A stretch of 64,000 bases of DNA from Kribbella italica (GTDB lineage: Bacteria > Actinomycetota > Actinomycetes > Propionibacteriales > Kribbellaceae). The translations under genes and the position numbers were made by a program. Of this stretch, positions 42,410-50,895 are shown one piece after another. Below the pieces are notes generated by a model that did not search any database, had not been told where the DNA came from, and saw only the letters and a program-made list of their open reading frames with translations. The stretch lies in the NCBI RefSeq assembly GCF_014205135.1, contig NZ_JACHMY010000001.1, forward strand, positions 3,720,001 to 3,784,000, in the 5' to 3' direction. Each line of letters begins with the position of its first letter. Position 1 is the first letter of the stretch.

Positions 42410-43257
42410 ACCGGACCACCTCCCCCGCCGTACCAGCCTTGCCGGCGGGCGACCCAGTCGGTCAGCCGCGTGAGCGGAATGGTCAACGCGACGAACAGGA
42501 TCCCGGCCACGACGTACGGCGTGAAGTTGAAGTCCTCCGCGGTCTCGAGCTGTGCGGCGCGGATCGCGTCGATGACGCCGAGGACCGCGATCAGGCCGGA
42601 GTCCTTCTGCAGCGAGACGAAGTCGTTGAGCAGCGGCGGCATGACCCGGCGAACGGCCTGCGGGAGGACGACGAAGCGCAGCGTCTGCCGGTGGGACAGC
42701 CCGAGCGATCGCGCGGCCGCGCGCTGGGACGGGTGGATCGACTCGATCCCGGCGCGGAAGACCTCGGCGACGTACGACGAGTAGGTCAGCACCAGCGCGG
42801 CACCACCCCAGATCACCGCTTCGTTCGGCAGCCCACGCAACTGCAGCGCGGGAACACCGAAGCCGAGCAGGAAGATCACCAGCAGCAACGGCAGACCACG
42901 GAACACGTCCGTGTACGCCGCCGCGAAGATCCGCAGCGGAAAGAAGATCGGGCCGCGCAGTGTCCGCATGATCGCGAGCGTCAGCCCGAGAACGACGATC
43001 AGCACGGCGCAGACCAGCATCACCCGCACGTTCAACCAGAGGCCCTGGGCAACGACCGGCAGCGCCTCCCAACCGCGCTCGACGTTGAAGAAGGTCTCCC
43101 GCACCCGCGGCCAGCCCGGCGTCGAACCGATCCCGACCGCGAGCAGCGCCACCAGGACGACGGTGCTGACGGCCGCGATCACGCCCGACCGCACGGTCCG
43201 TCGCCGCCGGTACGCCAGCCGCTCGAGCTGCAGCGCCGACGGTTGCCAGTCGCTCAC
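42406..43257 (-). CDS. Polar amino acid ABC transporter permease
   Basis: 283 residues with about six membrane helices. HisM-like motif TDVFRGLPLLLVIFLLG, and the EAA loop YVAEVFRAGIESIHPSQRAA followed by AARSLGLSHRQTLRFVVLPQ. GTG 43257 overlaps the end of the 29-codon ORF. It probably works as a homodimer with the ATPase gene next to it. Confidence 0.93.
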   Translation of the reverse strand: MSDWQPSALQLERLAYRRRRTVRSGVIAAVSTVVLVALLAVGIGSTPGWPRVRETFFNVERGWEALPVVAQGLWLNVRVMLVCAVLIVVLGLTLAIMRTLRGPIFFPLRIFAAAYTDVFRGLPLLLVIFLLGFGVPALQLRGLPNEAVIWGGAALVLTYSSYVAEVFRAGIESIHPSQRAAARSLGLSHRQTLRFVVLPQAVRRVMPPLLNDFVSLQKDSGLIAVLGVIDAIRAAQLETAEDFNFTPYVVAGILFVALTIPLTRLTDWVARRQGWYGGGGGPV

Positions 43258-43343
43258 AGCGCTCCCCGGACGATCGGGCCGAACCTTCGCCCGGCGAGGC
43301 GCACCGCCCGCCGAGCCGCCCGGCTGACGCCGTGTGAGGTCAT
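43254..43343 (-). CDS. 29-residue basic leader-like ORF inside the ABC operon
   Basis: The ORF begins with an ATG that shares bases with the binding-protein stop (TGATG) and its TGA overlaps the permease GTG (GTGA). The product starts MTSHGVSRAARRAVRLAGRR and is Arg/Ala-rich and cationic. Perfect coupling at both ends suggests a translational relay between binding protein and permease, or a small transporter-associated peptide. Conservation is unknown. Confidence 0.5.
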   Translation of the reverse strand: MTSHGVSRAARRAVRLAGRRFGPIVRGAL

Positions 43344-44200
43344 CACGAGAGCTCCGGCGCGCCTTCCGCGGTCAGGTACTGCTGCTGGAGTTTGGCCAGC
43401 GTGCCGTCGGCCTTCAGCCCGTCGACGGCCTTGGAGACGCAGGCGGTCAGCGCCGAGCCCTTCTCCAGCACGAACCCGAACTGCTCGGCCTGACCACCGG
43501 CCGGGAGCTGGCCGACGATCTTGCCGTTGTCGAGCTGCGCCGCGGTCATGTAGAAGCCGGTCGGCAGATCGACCACGATGCCGTCGATCTGCTTGTTCTT
43601 CAGGGCTTGCACGGCCAGGTCGTTGGTGTCGTACACCGCGGGGGTCTGCTTGGGCTTGATCACGTCCCGCAGCGACGTGTAGCTGGTCGTGCCGACCTGG
43701 GCGCCGAGCTTGGCGTCGGCCAGCTCGGCCACCGACTTGACGTCGGCGATCTTGCTGCCGGCCGTGGTGATCACGGTCTGCCGGACGTCGTAGTACCCCG
43801 ACGAGAAGTCGACCGCCTTGCGCCGGTCCTCGGAGATCGAGATCTGGTTGACGTCCAGGTCGAACTTCTTCGGCCCCGGCGCGAACGCCGCGTTGAACTG
43901 CACGGTCTGCCACTTCACCTCGGTCTCCGCGAACCCGAGGCTCTTCGCGACCGCGTAGGTCACCGCCGACTCGTACCCCTTGCCGTTGGCCGGGTCGTCG
44001 TCGGTGAACCACGGCGCGTACGCCGGCTTGTCAGTGCCGACGGTGAACGCGCCCGCGGTCTTCAGTGCGAGCTTGTCCTTGCTGCAGGCATCGGCCCCGC
44101 TCGGGCTCGGCGTACCGGACGACTCGTCCTCCGGAGCGCACGCGGACACTGCGACAACGACGAGGGTGGCCAGCACCGCCACGGCAGACCGAAGATTCAT
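43343..44200 (-). CDS. Amino acid ABC transporter substrate-binding lipoprotein
   Basis: 285 residues. Lipoprotein signal peptide with lipobox VVAVSAC (Cys21). Then SBP_bac_3 features: AFTVGTDKPAYAPWFTDDDP, GYESAVTYAVAKSLGF, DLDVNQISISEDRRKAVDFS and a two-lobed pattern. It is anchored outside the membrane and captures a polar amino acid for the permease. Start ATG 44200. Confidence 0.93.
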   Translation of the reverse strand: MNLRSAVAVLATLVVVAVSACAPEDESSGTPSPSGADACSKDKLALKTAGAFTVGTDKPAYAPWFTDDDPANGKGYESAVTYAVAKSLGFAETEVKWQTVQFNAAFAPGPKKFDLDVNQISISEDRRKAVDFSSGYYDVRQTVITTAGSKIADVKSVAELADAKLGAQVGTTSYTSLRDVIKPKQTPAVYDTNDLAVQALKNKQIDGIVVDLPTGFYMTAAQLDNGKIVGQLPAGGQAEQFGFVLEKGSALTACVSKAVDGLKADGTLAKLQQQYLTAEGAPELS

Positions 44201-44209
44201 GGCAGCAGA

Positions 44210-45802
44210 CTAGAGCCCACCGCCGACCCCGGTCGCCCGATTCCACGCTTTCGCCCGAAACAGCAGGAAGAATGCCGGTTCAGTTCGCTGCGAGGGCCGG
44301 TTCGGTTCCGGCGGTCGCCGTCGACCGAGGACCACCAGGACGGTCGCGGCGACCATGACCGTGAGAGCGGCCGACACCAGTGCGCTGATCCCGAAGCCGC
44401 TGGTGAAGGCCGAGCGGGCGGAGGCCAGGAGCGTCTCGGATTCGGCGGGTGGAAGGTGAGCCGCGGCAGCGACCGCCGCGGTCAGGTTCTCGCCGGCCGG
44501 GCCTGTGGTGTCGTGCATGTCCGCGCGGTAGGCGACCGTGATGACGCTGCCCAGGATCGCCATTCCCAGGCCGCCGCCCAGCTGCGGTGCGGTGGAGGCG
44601 ATCGCCGACGCCGCACCGGCCCGGCCGGCGGGAGCGCTGCCGATCACGATGTCCGTCGCGAGCGCCATCATCGGTCCCAGACCGGCTGAGACGACGGTCA
44701 TCGCCGCGACGAGCACGACCAACGGCGTCCCCGGATCGATCCCGCCGAGCGTCACGAACCCCGCGCTGGACAGCAGCAGCCCGCTGCCGATGATCCGCCC
44801 GGCGGGCACCTTCCGCGCCAGCCGGGTCGCGCCGAGCGAGCCGGCGATCACACCGAGCGCGGGCGGCGCGGTCCACAGGCCGGCGGTCAACGGATCCAGC
44901 CCGGCCACCAGCTGCAGGTACTGGGCGACGGCGTAGTTCGTCCCCCAGAGCACGAAGATCCCGAACACCAGCGTGAGCGTCGCCGTACTGAAGGCGCGGT
45001 CGGCGAAGAGCCGCAGATCGATCATCGGATCGGCCAGCCGGCGCTGACGGCGGACGAACGCCGTCGCGCACGCCAGCCCGGCCGCGATCGCTGCGAAGGC
45101 CGTCAGCTCCAGACCGGCCGCGGCTAACTGCTTGAGCCCGTAGACGATCACGAGCACGGCGGCGATCGAGAGAGCCGCGCTGCGGAGGTCGAGGCTGCGC
45201 GCGTCCGGCGCCTTGTGCTCGGGCAGTGTCAGCGGCCCGACGACCACGAGGGCCAGCATGAGCGGAATGGGCAGCAGGAACGCCGAACCCCACCAGAAAT
45301 GATCGAGCAGCCAGCCCCCGAGGAGCGGGCCGATCGCCGTACCGGCGGAGATCGCGGCGACGACGATGCCGACCGCTTGGGTCCGCTGGCGCGGCTCGGT
45401 GAACAGTACGACGGTGAGCGCGAGAACCGACGGCATGAGCGTCGCTCCCGCGATGCCGAGCAGGGCCCGGACCGCGACGAGAACCTCGGGATTCGGCGCG
45501 TAGGCGGCGATCACCGACAGCACGCTGAAGCTGATCGCGCCACCGATCAGGAGGCGGCGCCGCCCGATCCGGTCGCCCAGCGCCCCCATCACCACGAGCG
45601 TGCCGGCCAGCAGGAACGCGTACCCGTCGACGATCCACAGCATCTGCGTACTGGACGCACCCAGGTCGCGCCCGATCGCCGGCAGGGCCAGATGGGTGAT
45701 GGTCAGCTCGAGCGAGGCCAGCAGGGCGGGGATGACCAGGACGGCCAGGCCGACCCACTCCCGCCGTCCGGCCAGCCGGGATCCGGTGGTGTCAGTGGTC
45801 AT
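44210..45802 (-). CDS. MFS drug efflux transporter (DHA2/EmrB type, 14 helices)
   Basis: 530 residues, with motif A GDRIGRRRLL, motif C-type GIVVAAISAGTAIGPLLGG and TAPQLGGGLGMAILG. Fourteen helices fit the EmrB/QacA group that expels hydrophobic or cationic drugs with protons. It is transcribed divergently from a SoxR gene and from a promoter containing a SoxR box. The promoter -10 lies about 6 bp before the ATG, so the mRNA may be leaderless. The C-terminal 50 residues are basic. Confidence 0.93.
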   Translation of the reverse strand: MTTDTTGSRLAGRREWVGLAVLVIPALLASLELTITHLALPAIGRDLGASSTQMLWIVDGYAFLLAGTLVVMGALGDRIGRRRLLIGGAISFSVLSVIAAYAPNPEVLVAVRALLGIAGATLMPSVLALTVVLFTEPRQRTQAVGIVVAAISAGTAIGPLLGGWLLDHFWWGSAFLLPIPLMLALVVVGPLTLPEHKAPDARSLDLRSAALSIAAVLVIVYGLKQLAAAGLELTAFAAIAAGLACATAFVRRQRRLADPMIDLRLFADRAFSTATLTLVFGIFVLWGTNYAVAQYLQLVAGLDPLTAGLWTAPPALGVIAGSLGATRLARKVPAGRIIGSGLLLSSAGFVTLGGIDPGTPLVVLVAAMTVVSAGLGPMMALATDIVIGSAPAGRAGAASAIASTAPQLGGGLGMAILGSVITVAYRADMHDTTGPAGENLTAAVAAAAHLPPAESETLLASARSAFTSGFGISALVSAALTVMVAATVLVVLGRRRPPEPNRPSQRTEPAFFLLFRAKAWNRATGVGGGL

Positions 45803-45808
45803 GACGCC

Positions 45809-45839
45809 ATCCTCAAACCTCAGGTTAACCCGAGGTCAA
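45809..45839 (-). promoter_or_regulatory. SoxR-dependent promoter of the MFS gene
   Basis: On the minus strand, TTGACC (45839-45834) and GAGGAT (45814-45809) are 19 bp apart. The 18-bp palindrome CCTCaGGTTAACCcGAGG (45818-45835) fills the spacer, with the CCTC...GAGG ends of known SoxR boxes. An overlong spacer is typical of SoxR-activated promoters, which open only when the [2Fe-2S] cluster is oxidised. Confidence 0.8.
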
Positions 45840-45854
45840 GCTAGGCTGGTGCGC

Positions 45855-46313
45855 GTGGTGGACCCGAACGCCGAGCTCACGATCGGTCAGCTGGCCAAGC
45901 GCGCCGGCGTCACCGTGACAACACTGCACTTCTACGAGGAACGCGGCCTGATCCAGAGCCGGCGGACCGCCGGCAACCAGCGCAGGTTCCCGCGGCACGC
46001 CCTGCGCAGGATCGCGTTCGTCCGGGTGGCCCAGCGCGTCGGCATCCCGCTGCGGGAGATCGGCGAGGCACTGAGCGAGCTGCCGACGGATCAGGCGCCG
46101 ACCCAGGAGGACTGGGAGCAGCTCTCGACAACCTGGCAGGCCGACCTCGATCTGCGGATCAAACAGCTCGTCCGGCTCCGCGACAAGCTCACCGACTGCA
46201 TCGGCTGCGGCTGTCTCTCGCTGGAGCGCTGCCTGTTGCGCAACCGCGACGACAAGCTCGGCGCGACCGGCACCGGCCCGCGTCGGCTCTGGGTGAACCC
46301 GCCGAAGGGCTGA
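45855..46313 (+). CDS. soxR: Redox-sensitive MerR regulator SoxR
   Basis: 152 residues. The MerR helix-turn-helix (LTIGQLAKRAGVTVTTLHFY) and coiled coil lead to CIGCGCLSLERC, a CX2CXCX5C motif that binds the [2Fe-2S] cluster. SoxR of actinomycetes responds to redox-active metabolites and drugs and often controls efflux genes, which fits the divergent MFS gene and the SoxR box. Start GTG 45855; GTG 45858 is equally possible. Confidence 0.93.
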   Translation: MVDPNAELTIGQLAKRAGVTVTTLHFYEERGLIQSRRTAGNQRRFPRHALRRIAFVRVAQRVGIPLREIGEALSELPTDQAPTQEDWEQLSTTWQADLDLRIKQLVRLRDKLTDCIGCGCLSLERCLLRNRDDKLGATGTGPRRLWVNPPKG

Positions 46314-46319
46314 ACGCTT

Positions 46320-47138
46320 TCAGCCCTTCCGGTACGCCGTGGGCGTGGCCCCGGTGTGCTGGCGGAAGCGGGTCGAGAAGTACAGCGGGTTGGTGAAGCC
46401 GACCTCCGCGGCGACCGAGGAGACCGGGCGAGCAGTCAGCTCGAGCAGCCGGCGCGCGGCCTCGATCCGGCGGCGTTCGACGAACTGCTGGGGCGCGATG
46501 CCGAGCTGGGCGCGGAACAGGTGCGCGAACCGGGACGGCGACAGGTTGGCGGCGCGCGCGAGCCGGGGTACGCCGAGATCGGCCTTGAGGTCGCGGTCGA
46601 TCAGCTCGATCGCGCGGAGCAGCCGGTCGTCGATCGGGGTTGCCCTCGGGTTCTGGGTGTCGGCCCAGATCAGCGCCGCCTCCAGCGCGTTGACGGCGAG
46701 CAGCTCGCCCTGGGCCAGCACGCTGGACTGGTGGCGGACGACGGCGGCAAGATGGCCGGCGATCCGGGCGGCGGCTTGCTCGCTCGGGTGCAGCTGCAGG
46801 ATGCCCGGCGCGACCTCGGGCCAGTCGAGCAGCGGCGTCCAGTCGGGCTTCGGGTGGAAGTGCGCGTAGAGGAAATGCCAGTGCCGCAGCGTGGGCTCAA
46901 CCCCGTAGTCGTGCAGGGTCCCGGGTTTCACCAGCGTGAGGCTCTCCGGGGCCGCCACCACGTCGGAGTACGCCGTGCCCAGGCGTCCCCGGCCGTTGAG
47001 GGTGTGAAAGAGCAGCCAGTCGGTGGTGCCGCGACGCCGGTACGTCGTGTAATCGGGTCCCTCGTCGAACTCACCGGCCATCAGACGCCGTACGGTCGGC
47101 GTGAACGAGTCGGGTCTAGCAGGATCTCGAAGGTTCAC
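46320..47138 (-). CDS. AraC family transcriptional regulator
   Basis: 272 residues. N-terminal cupin-like sensing domain (about 15-150: GTTDWLLFHTLNGRGRLGTA and VKPGTLHDYGV), then two AraC helix-turn-helix motifs (LGVPRLARAANLSPSRFAHLF and SVAAEVGFTNPLYFSTRF). It is divergent from the PhyH oxygenase by 49 bp and may regulate it. It probably senses a sugar or similar ligand, as in the XylR/RhaS-like group. GTG 47138. Confidence 0.92.
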   Translation of the reverse strand: MNLRDPARPDSFTPTVRRLMAGEFDEGPDYTTYRRRGTTDWLLFHTLNGRGRLGTAYSDVVAAPESLTLVKPGTLHDYGVEPTLRHWHFLYAHFHPKPDWTPLLDWPEVAPGILQLHPSEQAAARIAGHLAAVVRHQSSVLAQGELLAVNALEAALIWADTQNPRATPIDDRLLRAIELIDRDLKADLGVPRLARAANLSPSRFAHLFRAQLGIAPQQFVERRRIEAARRLLELTARPVSSVAAEVGFTNPLYFSTRFRQHTGATPTAYRKG

Positions 47139-47187
47139 AGCTCAATAGGTTATCCACTCCGGCGACGGCGGCGCGCAGACTCGGAGT

Positions 47188-47988
47188 ATGACGAGCACAG
47201 CGTCCGAGACCGTCGCCGACGTCTACGCGCGGGAAGGTGTGGTCCAGGTCCCCGGCCTGGTCAGCCCCGCCGAGGTCGAGCGGATCAGGACTGTTTTCAT
47301 GGACCAGGTCGCGGCGGACCACTCGCTGGCGATCGACGACGGCGTACCGGCGGACGACCCGCTGGCGCGGTACCCACGGTTCGTGCACCCGCATCGCCGG
47401 ACCGATGTCGAGGCCGGGCGGCTGTCACTGGAGCTGATGCTCGACAGCCGAATCCTCGATGTGGTGACCGCGCTGATCGGGCCCTCGCTGGGGGCCCAGT
47501 CGATGTTCTACTTCAAGCCGCCGGGAGCGCGGGGGCAGGCGCTGCACCAGGACAACACGTTCCTGCGGGCCGACCCGGAGACCTGCCTGGCCGCGTGGAT
47601 CGCGATCGACGACGTGGACGCGGAGAACGGCGGGCTGGCCGTCGTACCGGGTTCGCACCGCACCGAGCTGGTGTGTCCCGAGCCGGCGGATCTGGCCGAG
47701 TCGTTCACCAACGCCGAGGTACCGGTGCCGGACGGGCTGCGCAAGGTGCAGACCAAGATGGCGGCCGGGGACGTGCTGTTCTTCCACGGCAGCGTCGTGC
47801 ACGGGTCGCGGCCGAACTCCAGCACCGATCGCTTCCGGCGTTCGCTGATCTTCCACTACGTGCCGGAAGCAAGCACCGAGATCGCCACGTTCTACGACCC
47901 GCTGGTGCGGCCGGACCGGCGTACGGTCTCCATCCCGGCGGCCATCGGCGGCGGGCCGTGCGGCGACTACGCCGACGCGGAGCCGTGA
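47188..47988 (+). CDS. Phytanoyl-CoA dioxygenase (PhyH) family protein
   Basis: 266 residues, 2-oxoglutarate/Fe(II) oxygenase fold. GQALHQDNTFLRADPETCL has the HxD iron site, and FFHGSVVHGSRPNSSTDRFR supplies the distal His and the 2-oxoglutarate Arg. ENGGLAVVPGSH lies between. It hydroxylates an unknown substrate, sugar-linked or acyl-like judging from the AraC gene next door. The 3' end overlaps the convergent membrane protein gene by 22 bp. Confidence 0.9.
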   Translation: MTSTASETVADVYAREGVVQVPGLVSPAEVERIRTVFMDQVAADHSLAIDDGVPADDPLARYPRFVHPHRRTDVEAGRLSLELMLDSRILDVVTALIGPSLGAQSMFYFKPPGARGQALHQDNTFLRADPETCLAAWIAIDDVDAENGGLAVVPGSHRTELVCPEPADLAESFTNAEVPVPDGLRKVQTKMAAGDVLFFHGSVVHGSRPNSSTDRFRRSLIFHYVPEASTEIATFYDPLVRPDRRTVSIPAAIGGGPCGDYADAEP

Positions 47989-49307
47989 GCCAGCCGCGGC
48001 CTGGAGGCCAGGCCGCTGATGGTCGCAGCCAGACCGAGTACGACGGCCGCGATCAGCAATGAGGTCAGGGATCTGGCGGGGGTGAAGGCCGTCTGGTTGG
48101 CGTGGGCCTCGGCTGCTGCACCGGCCAGGCAGGTCGCGAGCGTCACGCCGAGCAGACCGGTCGAGAGAGCCAGCCAGCGCAGGTAGAGCTTGCCGAGGGA
48201 GATCTGGTGGGCGCGCCCGGCGAATCGCAGGCTCGAGCTGGAAGGTGCTGGACGGCGGATGCCCCACTGGTCGTAGACGTGCTGGGGCATCAGCTCGTTC
48301 AGGCGGTGGATGGTTGCCATGCCTTTTTGCAGGGAGTCGCTGTTCAAGCCGGTCTCTTGGTAGGTCAGCAGGACGTCGCGGTCGACCACCAAGCCGAGCG
48401 GACGGTTGTCCAAGAGGGTTTGCATCACTCGCGGGTGCAGCACTGCCATGAGGTACGGCGGTTGCTCGCCGATCACGTCGTACGAGCGGTTGAACTCCGC
48501 GCTTTCCAAAGACAGGTCGGAACGGGTCAGGCCGCTGCCTGGGCGGACTTCAAGTGCGGGGAGCTCCTGCTGCAACTGCCGGCCGACGAAGACCGACAGC
48601 CGCCGACGGCGGAAGAGGATTCCGTGCCCTTCGAGCCAGCGGACCTCAAAGGCCAGGGCGTGTTCAGCCTGTACGACGTTGCGGACGACGCGGAACCGGC
48701 CGATCGGGAGCGGGAGCGGCGCGGCGGGGAGGTCTGCCGGACGCTTGGTGCTCGGGTGGGCGGGGAGGTCTGCCGGACGCTTGGTGCTCGGGTGGGCGGG
48801 GAGGTCTGCCGGCTGCTTGGTGCTCGGGTGGGCGGGCTGTCGGGTGGCCTGGGGTAGTTCGCGGCTTGCGTGCCAGCCGTTGGCTCGGGCCGTGTCCACC
48901 AGCGCGCGGGTGGTTGCTCGGGGCCACGAGTAGGCGATCAGCAGGACGGCTGCGATGAGGAGGAGCAGGAACGGCGCGAGGGCGATCGCGGTGAAGGCTG
49001 CTCGGTCGCGGGCGTCGTACAGGCTCCAGACGACGCGTGCTCCGCAGGCGAGAACAGCGATCACCGCGATCCAGCGGACGACTCGGCCCGTGGCGCCGGC
49101 GACCATGGTGAGGACGAACGCAGCCGGTACGACGAGCAGGACGACCAGGACCATCGTCGAGGACCAGCCGGGCCAGTCCGCTCCGACGACGTTCGGCATG
49201 AGGATCAGGCCGAGCCCGGTGATGACGAGGATGAGCGGGAAGGCGATCGTCTGCACGACCTCGCTCGCCTCGGACCGCAGCGAGGGGCTGGACGGCTGGG
49301 TGGTCAC
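47967..49307 (-). CDS. Membrane protein with three 14-residue tandem repeats
   Basis: 446 residues. Four N-terminal helices (LILVITGLGLILMPNVVG, MVLVVLLVVPAAFVLTMVA, and two more), a central region with three copies of HPSTKRPADLPA (about 157-198), a soluble domain with LSVFVGRQLQQELPALEV and LMAVLHPRVMQTLLD, and two C-terminal helices. The repeat corresponds to 42-bp tandem DNA copies at 48718-48843. I do not recognise a family. ATG 49307. Confidence 0.7.
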   Translation of the reverse strand: MTTQPSSPSLRSEASEVVQTIAFPLILVITGLGLILMPNVVGADWPGWSSTMVLVVLLVVPAAFVLTMVAGATGRVVRWIAVIAVLACGARVVWSLYDARDRAAFTAIALAPFLLLLIAAVLLIAYSWPRATTRALVDTARANGWHASRELPQATRQPAHPSTKQPADLPAHPSTKRPADLPAHPSTKRPADLPAAPLPLPIGRFRVVRNVVQAEHALAFEVRWLEGHGILFRRRRLSVFVGRQLQQELPALEVRPGSGLTRSDLSLESAEFNRSYDVIGEQPPYLMAVLHPRVMQTLLDNRPLGLVVDRDVLLTYQETGLNSDSLQKGMATIHRLNELMPQHVYDQWGIRRPAPSSSSLRFAGRAHQISLGKLYLRWLALSTGLLGVTLATCLAGAAAEAHANQTAFTPARSLTSLLIAAVVLGLAATISGLASRPRLAHGSASA

Positions 49308-49349
49308 GCCTCGGAGTCTTGCAGGTGAAGGGTCGGTGCGCGGTGATTG

Positions 49350-50645
49350 TCAGTCCTGGCCGAAGAGTCGGATGACCTCGGCGATCCAGTGCTCCGGCGA
49401 GAACGCCCAGGCCGCTGCCTCGGTCTCGTCTGCGTGAACCAGCAGGCGGTGCCACGAGACGAGGCGGTGTACCACGTGGAGGGGCAGGGCTGCCTCGAGC
49501 TCGGCGTGGAGTACGTCGAGGGGTGCGAGGTCGGTCCACTGGTGGAGGTAGGCGTCGGTGATCTCGGCGAGGCGTGGATCGTCCTCGGCCCAGCTGTTGG
49601 GGTCATCGGGGTCGACCAGCGCGGCGTGAACGCAGGCGAGCGTGACGAACGGGTGGGCCCAGAGCGCGTCACCGAAGTCGAAGAACCGAAACGGCGCGGT
49701 GGGACTCGCGGCGAACACGTTGTGGGCGTGCAGATCGTTCTGGTCGAGCGCCAAGGGGATCGCACCGGAGAACTTCGCACCCCAGCCAGCGAGGTTGTCA
49801 GCCGCCCGATGGAGCTGGTCGAGCTGGGGACCGGGGGCGCGGAAGCGGTGAACGGGCGCAGCACCGGCCGAACGCAGGCTGGCCGTGGCGCCGGGGGCGG
49901 GGGCGCCGGGTGCGAGAGCGTCGGGCGCAGCACCAGGCACGACGACATCGGGCCCGGAGCCGCGCACGAAAGCCCCCGGCGCGGGGGTATCGGGTGCGAG
50001 GGCATCGGGCGTAGCGCCAGGCACGAAGGCATCGGGTGCAGCGGCGGGCGCGAAGGGGGCGGGCTCGGAGCGGAGGGCGAGGGGGTGGGTGGGGCTGAGG
50101 TTGGCGAACCAGTCGGCGATTTCGTGGACGGTTTCGGCGAGTTGGTCCGGGGCTAGGCGGGTCAGGCCGGTGGCGAGCAGGGCTTGTTCGGCGGGGATGG
50201 TGTCGCGTTGCAGTCCGGCGTACTCGATGACCAGGCGGCGCCACAGGAGTAGCGGGTCGACCTGGGTGAGTTGTTCGTCGAGGGTCGCGCCTTGGTCGGC
50301 TGTGAGGAGCCAGCCGTGGGTGGGTTCGATCGCGAGTGGGGCGATCACGTGCTGTGGGAGCTCTCGGGCCATCGCGTCGACGAGGGCGGCCTCGAAGGAC
50401 TGGCCGGGGTTGTTCTCCTTGAACCAGTAGAGACCGCGGTCGGTCGGGTAGCACCAGACGGCTGCCCAGAAGCGGATCTTGTACGGGACCGGCTCACCGG
50501 TGACAGCGATCCCGGCGGCGGCCAGTTGCTCGCGCACCCACGCGTCGGCGGGCGCGAACCAGTCCGCTCCGGTCCACCGGCGGACCCACTGACCCTCGGC
50601 GTCCTTCTGCAACGACCGGGGCTTCGGCGGCTGACGGGCTTCCAT
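49350..50645 (-). CDS. Phosphotransferase-fold protein (APH-like) with Pro/Ala-rich insertion
   Basis: 431 residues. The N-lobe (GLYWFKENNPGQSFEAALVD, IAPLAIEPTHGWLLTADQG) and C-lobe (LALDQNDLHAHNVFA, with Asp304 and Asn309, and RFFDFGDALW, Asp323) form the aminoglycoside-phosphotransferase fold. The general-base position is D-N-D-L-H instead of H-G-D-x-H. Residues about 194-267 are a low-complexity insertion built from DALAPGAPAPG-type units. It is the second kinase-fold gene here carrying such an insert. The substrate is unknown. Confidence 0.8.
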   Translation of the reverse strand: MEARQPPKPRSLQKDAEGQWVRRWTGADWFAPADAWVREQLAAAGIAVTGEPVPYKIRFWAAVWCYPTDRGLYWFKENNPGQSFEAALVDAMARELPQHVIAPLAIEPTHGWLLTADQGATLDEQLTQVDPLLLWRRLVIEYAGLQRDTIPAEQALLATGLTRLAPDQLAETVHEIADWFANLSPTHPLALRSEPAPFAPAAAPDAFVPGATPDALAPDTPAPGAFVRGSGPDVVVPGAAPDALAPGAPAPGATASLRSAGAAPVHRFRAPGPQLDQLHRAADNLAGWGAKFSGAIPLALDQNDLHAHNVFAASPTAPFRFFDFGDALWAHPFVTLACVHAALVDPDDPNSWAEDDPRLAEITDAYLHQWTDLAPLDVLHAELEAALPLHVVHRLVSWHRLLVHADETEAAAWAFSPEHWIAEVIRLFGQD

Positions 50646-50895
50646 CTCAGGAGAGTAGGACGCCCGTCAGCACGGCCGCATCTGGATTAGGACTCACGCG
50701 GTCGAGCCGACGTCCGCGGGCAGCCGGGCTGACGGCAGCCAGGCCCACGGCAAAGAGCAGCCGGGCGCGACGGGAAGCAGGCCGACGACCACACGCAGCC
50801 CGACCGGCGGCGACGAGCAGCCGGGCGACGCCCAAGAGCAGGCGGGCTGACGGCCACGAGCCGCCGGGCCCGCGACGGGGCCGACGACGCAGCGC
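50646..50895. repeat. GCAGCCGGGC low-complexity spacer
   Basis: About 250 bp between two minus-strand genes. It is made of variants of GAGCAGCCGGGCGACG repeated six or seven times with irregular spacing. No gene or clear promoter could be read in it. Confidence 0.5.

Noticed and set aside
43254..44012. Long minus-strand frame covering the end of the binding-protein gene
   Set aside because: Only its last 29 codons, with their own coupled start, are credible; the rest is a shifted reading of the lipoprotein gene.
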